The translations under genes were made by a program, and so were the position numbers. A stretch of DNA of 21,688 nucleotides from Oscillospiraceae bacterium (GTDB taxonomy: Bacteria > Bacillota > Clostridia > Oscillospirales > Oscillospiraceae): assembly GCA_015068335.1 (NCBI GenBank), contig SVKT01000009.1, positions 1 to 21,688 on the forward strand. The letters are read 5' to 3'. The notes beneath the pieces were generated by a model. It did not search any database. It had not been told where the DNA came from and saw only the letters and a list, made by a program, of their open reading frames with translations. Each line of letters begins with the position of its first letter. The stretch's first letter is position 1. Below, in pieces: positions 1 through 7,125 of this stretch.

Positions 1-1
1 T

Positions 2-280
2 ATGAAGTTGCTCTCCGGCGAGACCGAGCAGGCGCTCATCAAGCAGCTGGCCCAGTTCTGCGAGGAAGTGAAACTGGCGGCCCGGGACTATGATCCCAGC
101 CACATCAACCGCTACCTGCAAGAGTTGGCGGCCTGCTTCCACCGGTTCTACAACGCCTGCCGCATCAAGGGCGAAGCCCCTGCCGTGCAGAGCGCCCGTC
201 TGAAACTGGCGGACGATACCCGCATCGTGCTGAAAAATGGCCTGAAACTCATCGGCGTAGACGCCCCCGAAAAAATGTGA
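2..280 (+). CDS. argS: Arginine-tRNA ligase, C-terminal part (partial)
   Basis: This is the 3' end of argS; the reading frame is open to the left edge, so the gene begins outside the window. The 92 visible residues are the DALR anticodon-binding helical bundle of arginyl-tRNA synthetase, which charges tRNA-Arg in the cytoplasm. Family hallmarks are the segment around DPSHINRYLQELAACFHRFY, the FYNACRIKGE stretch and the ending LKNGLKLIGVDAPEKM, which matches the usual VL-NGL-LLG--APERM terminus. The Met at position 2 is internal, not a start. The gene is followed directly by an intrinsic terminator at 287-318. The identity is established family knowledge read from the sequence and is very secure. 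Confidence 0.95.
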   Translation: MKLLSGETEQALIKQLAQFCEEVKLAARDYDPSHINRYLQELAACFHRFYNACRIKGEAPAVQSARLKLADDTRIVLKNGLKLIGVDAPEKM

Positions 281-286
281 TCCCAG

Positions 287-318
287 GAGCCGTGCCCTTT
301 GCGGCACGGCTCTTTTTT
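287..318 (+). terminator. Intrinsic terminator of argS
   Basis: A perfect 10-bp stem (GAGCCGTGCC at 287-296 with GGCACGGCTC at 303-312), a 6-nt loop and six Ts at 313-318 lie 6 nt after the argS stop. The azlC ribosome binding site begins only a few bases later, so azlCD may rely on read-through or on a promoter overlapping this stem; no clear separate promoter was seen. Confidence 0.9.
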
Positions 319-335
319 CGGAAAGGAGGAGCCCT

Positions 336-1034
336 TTGGAACGACTGAAACCAAACAAAACGGCGGCGCTGCGGGCAGCCTTTCCGGTGACTGTCCCGGT
401 GATGACCGGGTATCTGTGCCTCGGTATGGCCTTTGGCGTGCTGATGAAGACCAACGGCTACGGCGCGCTGTGGTCGGGCCTGATGAGTCTGCTGTGCTTT
501 GCGGGCAGTATGCAGTTTGTGACCATCACGCTGCTCACCGCAGTGTTTGACCCGTTGCAGGCCTTTCTGCTCTCTGTAATGGTCAACGCCCGCCATATCT
601 TTTACGGCCTTGCCGTGCTGGACAAGTACAAGGGCCTGGGAAAGGCGCGTGGCTTTTTGATCTTTGCCCTGACGGACGAATCCTTTTCGCTGGTCTCCTC
701 CGTGGAACCGCCGGCGGGCGTGGAACGAAAGGATTTTTACTTCTGGCTCTCCTTGCTCAACTATCTCTACTGGGTGGGCGGCAGCGTGCTGGGCGGACTG
801 GCGGGCAGCCTCATCACCTTTGACACCACCGGGATGGATTTTGCCCTGACGGCGCTGTTTGTGGTGCTGTTCATCGAGCAGTTGAAAAAGAAGGAAAACC
901 GGGCGGCGGGCCTGGCCGGTGCGGCCTGCGCCGCGGCGGCGCTGGCGGTGTTCGGGGCGGACAATCTGGTGATCCCCGCGATGGTTTTGATTTTGCTGAC
1001 GCTGCTGGGAGGGAGGAAGAAGCAATGGTTCTGA
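336..1034 (+). CDS. azlC: AzlC family branched-chain amino acid exporter subunit
   Basis: AzlC is the large membrane subunit of the two-component AzlCD exporter, linked in the family to efflux of branched-chain amino acids and their analogues. The 232-residue length is normal. The sequence is strongly hydrophobic with several membrane segments. It shows the family's opening region (AAFPVTVPVMTGYLCLGMAFG), then FAGSMQFV and VNARHIFYGL, which is the conserved N-R-RH--Y region, and DESF further on. The start is TTG at 336, chosen because AAGGAGGA at 323-330 lies 5 nt upstream and no ATG fits. The stop overlaps the start of azlD by 10 bp, so translation of the two is probably coupled. Substrate specificity is inferred from the family only. 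Confidence 0.9.
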   Translation: MERLKPNKTAALRAAFPVTVPVMTGYLCLGMAFGVLMKTNGYGALWSGLMSLLCFAGSMQFVTITLLTAVFDPLQAFLLSVMVNARHIFYGLAVLDKYKGLGKARGFLIFALTDESFSLVSSVEPPAGVERKDFYFWLSLLNYLYWVGGSVLGGLAGSLITFDTTGMDFALTALFVVLFIEQLKKKENRAAGLAGAACAAAALAVFGADNLVIPAMVLILLTLLGGRKKQWF

Positions 1035-1360
1035 CACCGATCCAGGCGCTGTGCATCATTCTGGCGGTCTCTGCCGGCACACAACTGACCCGTTGGCTGC
1101 CCTTCTGGCTCTTTCCGGAGGATAAGGAGCCGCCGGTGGTGGTGACCTATCTGGGGCGGGTGCTGCCCTCGGCTATGATGGGACTGCTGGTGGTCTACTG
1201 CCTGAAAGGCGTGGACTGGCTTGCTGCCCCGCACGGCCTGCCGGAACTGCTTTCCGTGGCAGCGGTGGCGCTGCTGCACCGGTGGAAAGGGAATGTGCTG
1301 CTGTCCATCGGCGGCGGCACGGCGCTGTATATGCTGCTGGTGCAGGCGGTTTTTGCATAG
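1025..1360 (+). CDS. azlD: AzlD family transporter subunit
   Basis: AzlD is the small membrane subunit that pairs with AzlC in branched-chain amino acid export. The protein has 111 residues, typical for the family, and about four hydrophobic segments. The family's early T-LTRWLPF-LF region is visible as QLTRWLPFWLFPEDK, followed by YLGRVLPSAMMGLLVVYCLK, also characteristic. The ATG at 1025 lies inside the last codons of azlC and is preceded by a purine-rich GGGAGGGAGGA. The 10-bp overlap with azlC supports a two-gene operon that ends at the terminator at 1384-1412. Confidence 0.9.
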   Translation: MVLTPIQALCIILAVSAGTQLTRWLPFWLFPEDKEPPVVVTYLGRVLPSAMMGLLVVYCLKGVDWLAAPHGLPELLSVAAVALLHRWKGNVLLSIGGGTALYMLLVQAVFA

Positions 1361-1383
1361 CGGCGGGGAAACTGCATAAAATG

Positions 1384-1412
1384 GGACTGCGGGATCTCCG
1401 CAGTCCTTTTTT
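1384..1412 (+). terminator. Intrinsic terminator of azlCD
   Basis: A 9-bp perfect stem (GGACTGCGG at 1384-1392, CCGCAGTCC at 1398-1406), loop GATCT and six Ts at 1407-1412. It closes the azlCD operon and lies just before the ribosome binding site of the next gene. Confidence 0.9.
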
Positions 1413-1426
1413 CTTGGGAGGGTCGG

Positions 1427-1960
1427 ATGCGTAAACGGCTGTTTTTCTGGGAGGCGGGAGGCTTTCTCTTTGTTTCCGCAGTGGGTACATTGCTGCATTT
1501 CCTCTACGACTGGACGGGGGGCAGCACCCTTGCCGCGGCCTTTTCCGGCGTGAATGAGTCCACGTGGGAGCATATGAAGATCTTCTTCTTTCCGATGTTC
1601 CTCTGGTCGCTGGTGCAGTTGTGCATTCTGGGACGGAATTATCCCAACTTTCCGGCGGTGCGGCTGGTCAGCACCCTGACGGGACTGCTCCTCATCCCCG
1701 TGCTGTTTTACACCTACGGCGGCGTGCTGGGCTATCTGGTGGACTGGGTCAACATCTCCATCTTCTTTGTGGCGGCGCTGATCGCCTTCTGGGTGGATTT
1801 CCGCCTGCTGCGCCGGGGACGGCTGAATGCTCCGTGGCTGCAATTGGTGACCTTCGCCCTGATGTGGGCGCTGGCCTTTGTCTTTGTGTGGTGTACCTTC
1901 CATCCGCCGCAATTGGGTCTCTGGCGGGATCCCATCACGGGTCTGACCGGCATCCAATAA
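1427..1960 (+). CDS. DUF6512 family integral membrane protein
   Basis: This 177-residue membrane protein resembles the Clostridia family DUF6512, whose function is not known. It has about five to six hydrophobic segments covering most of the chain and a short basic N-terminus (MRKRLFFWE). The family signature is the stretch LLHFLYDWTGG, then FSGVNESTWEHMK around residues 40-51, which places conserved Asn, Glu, Trp and His residues near a membrane boundary. The ATG at 1427 has GGGAGGG about 5 nt upstream. It stands alone between two terminators, so neighbours give no functional clue. The family assignment is from memory of the motif pattern; no activity is proposed. Confidence 0.75.
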   Translation: MRKRLFFWEAGGFLFVSAVGTLLHFLYDWTGGSTLAAAFSGVNESTWEHMKIFFFPMFLWSLVQLCILGRNYPNFPAVRLVSTLTGLLLIPVLFYTYGGVLGYLVDWVNISIFFVAALIAFWVDFRLLRRGRLNAPWLQLVTFALMWALAFVFVWCTFHPPQLGLWRDPITGLTGIQ

Positions 1961-1964
1961 AGAA

Positions 1965-1995
1965 AGCCTCTGTCAAACGACAGAGGCTGTTTCTT
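1965..1995. terminator. Bidirectional terminator between DUF6512 and GNAT genes
   Basis: The stem AGCCTCTGTC (1965-1974) pairs with GACAGAGGCT (1979-1988) over 10 bp, loop AAAC. It is followed by GTTTCTT on the plus strand and by a T-rich GGCTTTCTTT on the minus strand, so it can serve both convergent genes. Confidence 0.85.
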
Positions 1996-2461
1996 ATTTC
2001 CGTTTTTCCATTTCCAGCAGGTGCAGTTCGCCGCCCCGCTGACGGTAGCCGTAGACGTATTCGTAGCCGATCTTCTCGTAGAAATCCAGCGCGTTCACGG
2101 AGGAGGTCAGCCAGATGCGCCGGGCGCTGATGCACAGGTCGTCCGCTTCCAGCGCGGCAAACAGTTGCGTGCCCAGTCCCCGGCCGATGGCCTCCGGCAG
2201 CAAAAACGCCGCGATGATCTCGCACTCCGCCTCACCGGTCTCGATGACTGTGCCGGTGCCTACGATGGTCCCGCCCTCGGTCATCACGTAGGTGTGGCCA
2301 CCGGAGGCGATCTCTGCCACCGTTTCGGGGGTGTAGCGGTCGTAGAGCCACTGGATCTCGCCGGCGGGGCAGTAGTTGGCGTTGACTTCCAGCAGTGTGC
2401 GGCGCAGCAGCGTGGAGAGCGCTTCCTCGTCGCCGGGAAGATAAAGCCTGATCTCCGCCAT
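1994..2461 (-). CDS. GNAT family N-acetyltransferase
   Basis: The 155-residue protein is a single GNAT acetyltransferase domain, which transfers the acetyl group of acetyl-CoA to an amine. The acetyl-CoA pyrophosphate-binding motif A is visible as FLLPEAIGRGLGTQLF, with the core GRGLGT at residues 93-98. The C-terminal ALDFYEKIGYEYVYGY is the usual motif B region (N-A--FYEK-GF). The substrate cannot be told from the sequence. It starts 3 nt after the stop of prfC with no strong ribosome binding site of its own, so it is probably translated by coupling as the second gene of a prfC operon. The 3' end runs to the shared terminator at 1965-1995. Confidence 0.85.
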   Translation of the reverse strand: MAEIRLYLPGDEEALSTLLRRTLLEVNANYCPAGEIQWLYDRYTPETVAEIASGGHTYVMTEGGTIVGTGTVIETGEAECEIIAAFLLPEAIGRGLGTQLFAALEADDLCISARRIWLTSSVNALDFYEKIGYEYVYGYRQRGGELHLLEMEKRK

Positions 2462-2464
2462 ACG

Positions 2465-4045
2465 TTACACGGACAGGGAGTCCGCCAGCACCAGACCGGG
2501 GTTGTGCTTGGTCAGGAAGCCCACGCTCCACTCGCCGTCCAGGGCAATGAGCAATCGGCCCTTGAAGTCTTCCAACAGGGAGGCACCGGTGCACAGCACC
2601 AGATCCTCCGGCTTGCAGGGGCACTCGGCGATGAGCCGCAGATGGTCATAGGGCAGACCGGACATATACATCTCCACGCCGTACTCGCTTCTCATACGGT
2701 GCTGGAACACGTCGAATTGCAGCGTGCCCACCACGCCCACGATCACTTCTTCCAGACCGGCGCCGGGGATCTTGAAGATCTGGATGGCGCCCTCCTGGGC
2801 GATCTGCTCCGTGCCCTTGATGAACTGCTTGCGCTTCATCGTGTCCTTGGGGGAAACGCGCATAAAGTGTTCGGGCTCGAAGGTGGGGATGCCGGAGTAT
2901 TTGAACTTCTTGCCGGGCACGGTGATGGTGTCGCCGATGGAGAACATACCGGGGTCGAACACGCCGATGATGTCGCCGGCGTAGGCCTCCTCCACGATCT
3001 CGCGCTCCGCCGCCATCATCTGCTGGGGCTGGCTCAGGCGCATTTTCTTGCCGGACTGCATATGGTAATACTCGGAGTCCCGCTGGAACTTGCCGGAGCA
3101 GATGCGCATAAAGGCCAGACGGTCCCGGTGGGCCTTGTTCATATTGGCCTGGATCTTGAACACGAAAGCGGAGAAATCCTCGCCGAACACATCCACCTCG
3201 CCGCAGTCGCTGACGCGGGGCAGGGGAGCGGTGGTCATACGCAGGAATTCTTCCAGGAACGGCTCCACGCCGAAGGTGGTCAGGGCAGAGCCGAAGAACA
3301 CGGGGGAGAGGGTGCCGTTGCGGACGGCGTCCATATCGAAGTCGCGGCCGGCGCCCAGCAGTTCCACTTCCTCACGGAGGGTCTCGGCCTTCTTTGCGCC
3401 GATCATCTCGTCCAGAGCGGGATCGTCCAGTTCCACCTCGGTGGTGGAGGCCTTTTTGCCCTTGCCCTCGGCGTCAAAGAAGATGATGCGGCTCTTTTCC
3501 CGGTCGTAGACGCCCTGGAACTCCTTGCCGCAGCCGATGGGCCAGTTCATCGCATAGGTGTCGATGCCCAGTTCCCGCTCCACTTCCTCGCACAGTTCGA
3601 GGGGGTCGCGGGTCTCGCGGTCCATCTTGTTGATGAAGGTGAAGATGGGGATGTGGCGCAGGGCGCACACGCGGAACAGTTTGCGGGTCTGGGGCTCCAC
3701 GCCCTTGGCACCGTCGATGACCATCACGGCGCTGTCCGCCGCCATCAATGTGCGGTAGGTGTCCTCGGAGAAGTCCTGGTGGCCCGGAGTGTCCAGAATG
3801 TTGATGCAGAAACCGCTGTGCTGGAACTGCATCACGGAGGACGTGACGGAGATGCCGCGCTGCTTTTCGATCTCCATCCAGTCGGAGGTGGCGGCTTTCG
3901 CTTTCTTGCCCTTGACCTCGCCGGCCTGGGCGATGGCGCCGCCGTAGAGCAGGAACTTTTCGGTTAAGGTGGTCTTACCGGCGTCGGGGTGGGAGATGAT
4001 GGCGAAGGTCCGACGGCGGGAAATTTCTTCGTGCAGGGTGGCCAT
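2465..4045 (-). CDS. prfC: Peptide chain release factor 3 (RF3)
   Basis: RF3 is the translational GTPase that removes RF1/RF2 from the ribosome after peptide release. The 526-residue length fits the family. GTPase motifs are clear: HPDAGKTT (residues 19-26), RGISVTSS (63-70), DTPGHQDF (85-92) and NKMD (139-142). The alternation HPDAGKTT rather than HVDHGKTT and the WMEIEKQRGIS segment are typical of RF3. The start chosen is ATG at 4045, with AAGGAGGGG just upstream; the frame is open 36 nt further but those residues are not family-like. A promoter, TTGCAA-N17-TAAATT, lies at 4085-4113. It is divergent from the HGSNAT-type gene and probably co-transcribed with the GNAT gene downstream. Confidence 0.95.
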   Translation of the reverse strand: MATLHEEISRRRTFAIISHPDAGKTTLTEKFLLYGGAIAQAGEVKGKKAKAATSDWMEIEKQRGISVTSSVMQFQHSGFCINILDTPGHQDFSEDTYRTLMAADSAVMVIDGAKGVEPQTRKLFRVCALRHIPIFTFINKMDRETRDPLELCEEVERELGIDTYAMNWPIGCGKEFQGVYDREKSRIIFFDAEGKGKKASTTEVELDDPALDEMIGAKKAETLREEVELLGAGRDFDMDAVRNGTLSPVFFGSALTTFGVEPFLEEFLRMTTAPLPRVSDCGEVDVFGEDFSAFVFKIQANMNKAHRDRLAFMRICSGKFQRDSEYYHMQSGKKMRLSQPQQMMAAEREIVEEAYAGDIIGVFDPGMFSIGDTITVPGKKFKYSGIPTFEPEHFMRVSPKDTMKRKQFIKGTEQIAQEGAIQIFKIPGAGLEEVIVGVVGTLQFDVFQHRMRSEYGVEMYMSGLPYDHLRLIAECPCKPEDLVLCTGASLLEDFKGRLLIALDGEWSVGFLTKHNPGLVLADSLSV

Positions 4046-4084
4046 AAATGCCCCTCCTTCAAGATAAAATGTGCAATCCAAGAC

Positions 4085-4113
4085 AATTTACCATAAAAGC
4101 GGCCCTTTTGCAA
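4085..4113 (-). promoter_or_regulatory. Promoter of prfC-GNAT operon
   Basis: On the minus strand, TTGCAA (4108-4113) and TAAATT (4085-4090) are separated by 17 nt, a good sigma-A type match placed about 40 nt upstream of the prfC start. Confidence 0.6.
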
Positions 4114-4143
4114 GGGGAACGGGCGGGAAAGGCGGCCTTTTCC

Positions 4144-4172
4144 TTGAAAAAAAGCACATACTGTGATAGGAT
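4144..4172 (+). promoter_or_regulatory. Promoter of the DUF1624/HGSNAT-type gene
   Basis: TTGAAA (4144-4149) and TAGGAT (4167-4172) are separated by 17 nt, and the -10 is preceded by a TGTGA extension. It lies 34 nt before the GTG start and back-to-back with the prfC promoter. Confidence 0.6.
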
Positions 4173-4205
4173 GTTTCGGAAAGAAACGGGAGAGGAGGAG
4201 AGCGC

Positions 4206-4952
4206 GTGAGAGGAATCGCCATCCGCCCCAGATATGCGGGGCTGGATACCATCCGCGGCGTGACGCTGGTGAGTATGATCGCCTACCACACTTGCTGGGA
4301 TCTGGTGTATCTCTGGGGCGTGGACTGGCCGTGGTACCGCTCCTTCGGCGCCTACCTCTGGCAGCAGAGCATCTGCTGGACGTTTATCCTCCTCTCGGGC
4401 TTCTGCTTTCATCTGGGGCGCCATCGCATCAGGCGGGGGCTCCTTGTTTTTGGCGGCGGCGCGCTGGTCACGGCGGTGACGCTGGTGACGATGCCGGAGG
4501 CGCCCATCGTTTTCGGCGTGCTGACCTTTCTGGGCGCGGCGGTCCTGCTGACGGCGCCGCTGGATGCGCTGTTCCAGCGCATCCCCGCAAGGGCAGGCCT
4601 TGCGGGGAACTTTACGCTCTTCCTGCTTCTCCGGGGCGTCAACAGCCGCTATCTGGGTTTTGAGGGCGCACGGCTGGCGGCGCTGCCCCGCACGCTTTAC
4701 AGCAATTTGTTTACGGCCTTTCTCGGCTTCCCGGCGGCGGATTTCGTCTCTTCGGACTATTTCGCTCTGCTGCCGTGGCTGTTTCTGTTCTGGACGGGCT
4801 ATTTCCTTTACCGCCTGCGGCGGGAGGAGGACAGCGCGCTGCGTCTGCCGGTCGTGACGGCGCTGGGGCGGCACTCGCTGCCGATCTACCTGCTGCATCA
4901 GCCGGTGATCTACGGCGTGCTGACCGGACTGGAATTTGCGGGAATCCTTTGA
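4206..4952 (+). CDS. DUF1624 / heparan-alpha-glucosaminide N-acetyltransferase-type membrane protein
   Basis: A 248-residue multi-pass membrane protein of the DUF1624/HGSNAT-type acyltransferase family, which is thought to pass an acyl group across the membrane onto a sugar. The family opening is present: RYAGLDTIRGVTLVSMIAYH, with the conserved LD-IRG and the His of AYH at residue 28, followed by CWDLVYLWG. About seven hydrophobic segments follow, and the end has ALGRHSLPIYLLHQPVIYG, the usual G--SL-IYLLHQP motif of this and related acyltransferase families. The GTG start at 4206 is supported by AGGAGG at 4193-4198, 7 nt upstream. The acceptor substrate is unknown. The gene is monocistronic and ends at the hairpin at 5036-5065. 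Confidence 0.85.
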   Translation: MRGIAIRPRYAGLDTIRGVTLVSMIAYHTCWDLVYLWGVDWPWYRSFGAYLWQQSICWTFILLSGFCFHLGRHRIRRGLLVFGGGALVTAVTLVTMPEAPIVFGVLTFLGAAVLLTAPLDALFQRIPARAGLAGNFTLFLLLRGVNSRYLGFEGARLAALPRTLYSNLFTAFLGFPAADFVSSDYFALLPWLFLFWTGYFLYRLRREEDSALRLPVVTALGRHSLPIYLLHQPVIYGVLTGLEFAGIL

Positions 4953-5035
4953 TTTTTGACGTTGGAGTAACGGCGTGAAGGAGCCGCCGTGGACGCCGAT
5001 GGAGGAATACCACGCAAACGGCGCTGAAATATGCT

Positions 5036-5075
5036 ACATCCCCGGCCTGAAAAGGCCGGGGATGTTTGTCTGTTT
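5036..5075 (+). terminator. Intrinsic terminator downstream of DUF1624 gene
   Basis: A 12-bp perfect stem (ACATCCCCGGCC at 5036-5047, GGCCGGGGATGT at 5054-5065), loop TGAAAA and a T-rich tail TTTGTCTGTTTT. On the minus strand there is no T run, so it is a weaker stop for the convergent phosphoesterase transcript. Confidence 0.8.
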
Positions 5076-5081
5076 TGCGCG

Positions 5082-5819
5082 TTAGTTTGCGGGAGATGAC
5101 GGGGTATGCGTCCCATCGATGCTGTGGATGGATTGGAAACATACCGTTATGAGATCGTTTATTTCTGCGTCGTCGTGAAAATGGCCGAAAAACCACTTGC
5201 TGAATGACACATCGTGGTAAACCCAATCCAGAAATCCGGTTAGTTCGCGATCGTGATCGTCGGGGCACTTTCTGGTAACACGAGGGATGATTGTGCGCGG
5301 AGCGGTGTGAGTAACAATATAATCGACCCTGTGGTTTTGGCTTTCGAGAGATGCGATGGCGCGATGATATTCCTCCGGGGACGGCAACTCCTGTTCAAAC
5401 CATATTTTTCGTCCGTAAATGGATTGATATTGCAGCCGAAACGCCTTATCGATACTGTACGCACCTCCCATAACAAAGAAAGTTTTGCCCAGGATGGTGT
5501 AAATATACCCGCGTTGGAGCCAGAAAACATTGGGACGGATCCTGCGGACCGGGGCGCCATACCGGATCTCCTCGGGATACTCTGCCAGATAATCAAACCC
5601 CTCGTGGTTTCCGTCGCAAAACAAAATGGTGTAGGGCTTTTGCGCAAGCGCATCCAATTTGTTCTTTTCGGTCAGATCGTTCTGCTCTCCCAGCATTACA
5701 TAGCCGAAGTCGCCTGTCACGATTACGATGTCATCAGCCGTCCAGGCTGACTGCCCGGGCAATTTGCTGTCGGAGAATCCGTCGCTTTCCCCGTGTCTGT
5801 CCCCTAAGATGTAAATCAT
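5082..5819 (-). CDS. Calcineurin-like metallophosphoesterase, retron-associated candidate
   Basis: This 245-residue protein is a single calcineurin-like phosphoesterase domain that would hydrolyse phosphate mono- or diesters using two metal ions. The metal-site motifs appear in order: GDRHG (6-10), GDFG (36-39), DGNHE (69-73), VTHTAP (His171) and GHFH (212-215). GDFG replaces the commoner GD-xD but is seen in related bacterial enzymes. No signal peptide or membrane segment is present, so it is cytoplasmic. I place the start at ATG 5819, which has CGGGGGT about 8 nt upstream; the frame extends to GTG 5828 but with no ribosome binding site. It begins 82 nt after the reverse transcriptase on the same strand, with no terminator between, so it is probably the second gene of the retron unit. 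The substrate is unknown; nucleic acid or a nucleotide is an inference from context. Confidence 0.88.
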   Translation of the reverse strand: MIYILGDRHGESDGFSDSKLPGQSAWTADDIVIVTGDFGYVMLGEQNDLTEKNKLDALAQKPYTILFCDGNHEGFDYLAEYPEEIRYGAPVRRIRPNVFWLQRGYIYTILGKTFFVMGGAYSIDKAFRLQYQSIYGRKIWFEQELPSPEEYHRAIASLESQNHRVDYIVTHTAPRTIIPRVTRKCPDDHDRELTGFLDWVYHDVSFSKWFFGHFHDDAEINDLITVCFQSIHSIDGTHTPSSPAN

Positions 5820-5860
5820 ATTTGTCACCCCCGATCTTATTTGGTAGGTTCACCGGACGG

Positions 5861-5882
5861 GAGGGGCTTATCAAAGCCCCTC
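5861..5882 (-). other. Intercistronic hairpin between RT and phosphoesterase
   Basis: GAGGGGCTT (5861-5869) pairs with AAGCCCCTC (5874-5882): 9 bp with a 4-nt loop, starting about 20 nt after the RT stop. No T run follows on either strand, so it is not an ordinary terminator. It may stabilise or process the mRNA or set the ratio of the two proteins. Confidence 0.6.
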
Positions 5883-5901
5883 TCTATAAGATTATGCCGG
5901 C

Positions 5902-6966
5902 TCATTCGCTGTACTGATGGATCCTGCGGATCAGTTTCGAATGGGCTTCCCGCATTTTGACGTTTTCCGGATCTGCGTGCAGGACGTATGCAAGTTTCCC
6001 TTGGAGTTGCTGCATATATTTCAGATAGTCACCGCACGCAACTGCGCCTTTGCAGTTCTCGCCGAATCGATCCAGGTAGTAAAGTTCTTGGAGGAGATCT
6101 CGTCTGTACTTGCGGGATACCTGAATGTGGTCGTTGACCGTCAGCCCCAGAACGGTTTGCCTGTGCTGCCGGCGTCTGATTTTGGTTTTTTTCTCGTTGA
6201 TGCGGAACCCGTAATAAAGGAGGATCCGCGTTATTTTTTTCAATACTTCGCCGACGTCAAGTGCAGAATTGCCGCTGAAATACAAGTCGTCCGAGTATCG
6301 CGTATAATTCATCCCGTATCTTGCTGCCAGACGGGCCAAATCTTCATCGCACCGGTAGAAAACGATGTTGGACAGCATCGGACTGGTGACGGTGCCCTGG
6401 GGAAGGCTCCCCCGGAGGCAGCACATCTTCGCGAGGAATCTGCAAAGCGACCTGGAATATCCGGTTTCCCTGTAAAATGTCAGGAACACCATATTTTCCG
6501 AGATCGAACCGAAAAAATCCGTGAGATCAAGATGGATCAATACATCCTGGCTTTCGTGCGGCTTTGCGCAGTCCTGGATGCTGCGGCCTTCCCGATACGC
6601 GTATGCGTGATCGCTGACAGGCAGACCTTTCAGTATTTTCGCCAGGATGTACTTCTGCTGTGTGCGAATTGCGTGCGTGGGAACAGAAATTCTCCGTGCA
6701 CCGCCATTGGATTTGGGAATGTATTGCGTGTAATACCAAAGTTTGGTATTGGATGCCATCTCCCGAAGGGCACGATAGCGGTACCAGATGTTTGCGTGAG
6801 AAGTGCTTTGCAGCATAACGTAAGACAGCACCGACCAAAGAGGCGGAATGTTTTTGTTGGGGTGATCGTGCCGGACCATCTCGGTAAGCGACATTTTGCA
6901 CTGCGCGATGATCTGCATATCCTGGGGTTCCAAACAAAAAGTCGAACTCCGTTCTTTCCATTTCAT
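5902..6966 (-). CDS. Retron-type reverse transcriptase
   Basis: A 354-residue reverse transcriptase with all core motifs: fingers motif IPKSNGGARRISVP (83-96), motif A HLDLTDFFGSI (145-155, catalytic Asp147), motif B RGSLPQGTVTSPMLSN (185-200), motif C YSDD (224-227), motif D GFRINEKKTKI (253-263) and motif E. Two retron-RT hallmarks occur in slightly changed form: CAKPH (133-137) at the position of NAxxH just before motif A, and VLGLTVN (272-278) at the position of VTGLxVN. There is no maturase or endonuclease domain, unlike group II introns. The start is ATG 6966, because GAGGAGG sits 9 nt upstream; the frame is open to 7077, but that extension overlaps the structured RNA. Its start is 27 nt after the a2 segment of the msr-msd RNA. 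It should prime from the branching G of that RNA and synthesise msDNA. Confidence 0.92.
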   Translation of the reverse strand: MKWKERSSTFCLEPQDMQIIAQCKMSLTEMVRHDHPNKNIPPLWSVLSYVMLQSTSHANIWYRYRALREMASNTKLWYYTQYIPKSNGGARRISVPTHAIRTQQKYILAKILKGLPVSDHAYAYREGRSIQDCAKPHESQDVLIHLDLTDFFGSISENMVFLTFYRETGYSRSLCRFLAKMCCLRGSLPQGTVTSPMLSNIVFYRCDEDLARLAARYGMNYTRYSDDLYFSGNSALDVGEVLKKITRILLYYGFRINEKKTKIRRRQHRQTVLGLTVNDHIQVSRKYRRDLLQELYYLDRFGENCKGAVACGDYLKYMQQLQGKLAYVLHADPENVKMREAHSKLIRRIHQYSE

Positions 6967-6993
6967 TTCGTATTTCCTCCTCTCAAAAAAGAA

Positions 6994-7125
6994 AGAAGAC
7001 GAAGCGTACTGCCGAAGGTAGCGCGAAGGGATTCGCGCATCGTTCACAAATACTGTCGTAGCGTGGCGACTCGCCACACCTGCTCGAGCGGATCGTAATC
7101 AAGCAAAGGCTACGCTTCGTCTTCT
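6994..7125 (-). ncRNA. Candidate retron msr-msd RNA
   Basis: The RNA is read from 7125 down to 6994. Its ends are complementary: a1 (7111-7125) and a2 (6994-7008) form a perfect 15-bp stem with the core GAAGACGAAGCGTA. Immediately after a1 the RNA reads ...TA-GCC, so G (complement of 7110) falls exactly where the branching guanosine sits in known retrons such as Ec86 (a1 ending TTA-GC). Inside are msr hairpin 1 (TGCTTGA 7099-7105 with TCGAGCA 7081-7087, one G-U pair), msr hairpin 2 (GTGGCG/CGCCAC, 7063-7077) and an msd hairpin (GCGCGAA/TTCGCGC, loop TCCC, 7021-7038). The predicted msDNA begins opposite 7009, reading CTGCCGAAGG on the plus strand. The 3' end of the cDNA cannot be set from sequence. 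Position directly before the RT gene strongly supports the call. Confidence 0.82.

Noticed and set aside
2021..3967. A 648-residue plus-strand frame opposite prfC and the GNAT gene
   Set aside because: Antisense shadow of well-identified genes with no domain of its own.
4975..5085. A 36-codon plus-strand frame starting GTG at 4975 after the DUF1624 gene
   Set aside because: Weak ribosome binding site, and the frame runs through the terminator stem; coding is unlikely.
5902..7125. RT as part of a group II intron or a diversity-generating retroelement
   Set aside because: No maturase X or endonuclease domain and no intron RNA domains; no Avd-like gene or template/variable repeat pair seen. 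The a1/a2 RNA and NAxxH/VTG-like motifs fit a retron better.
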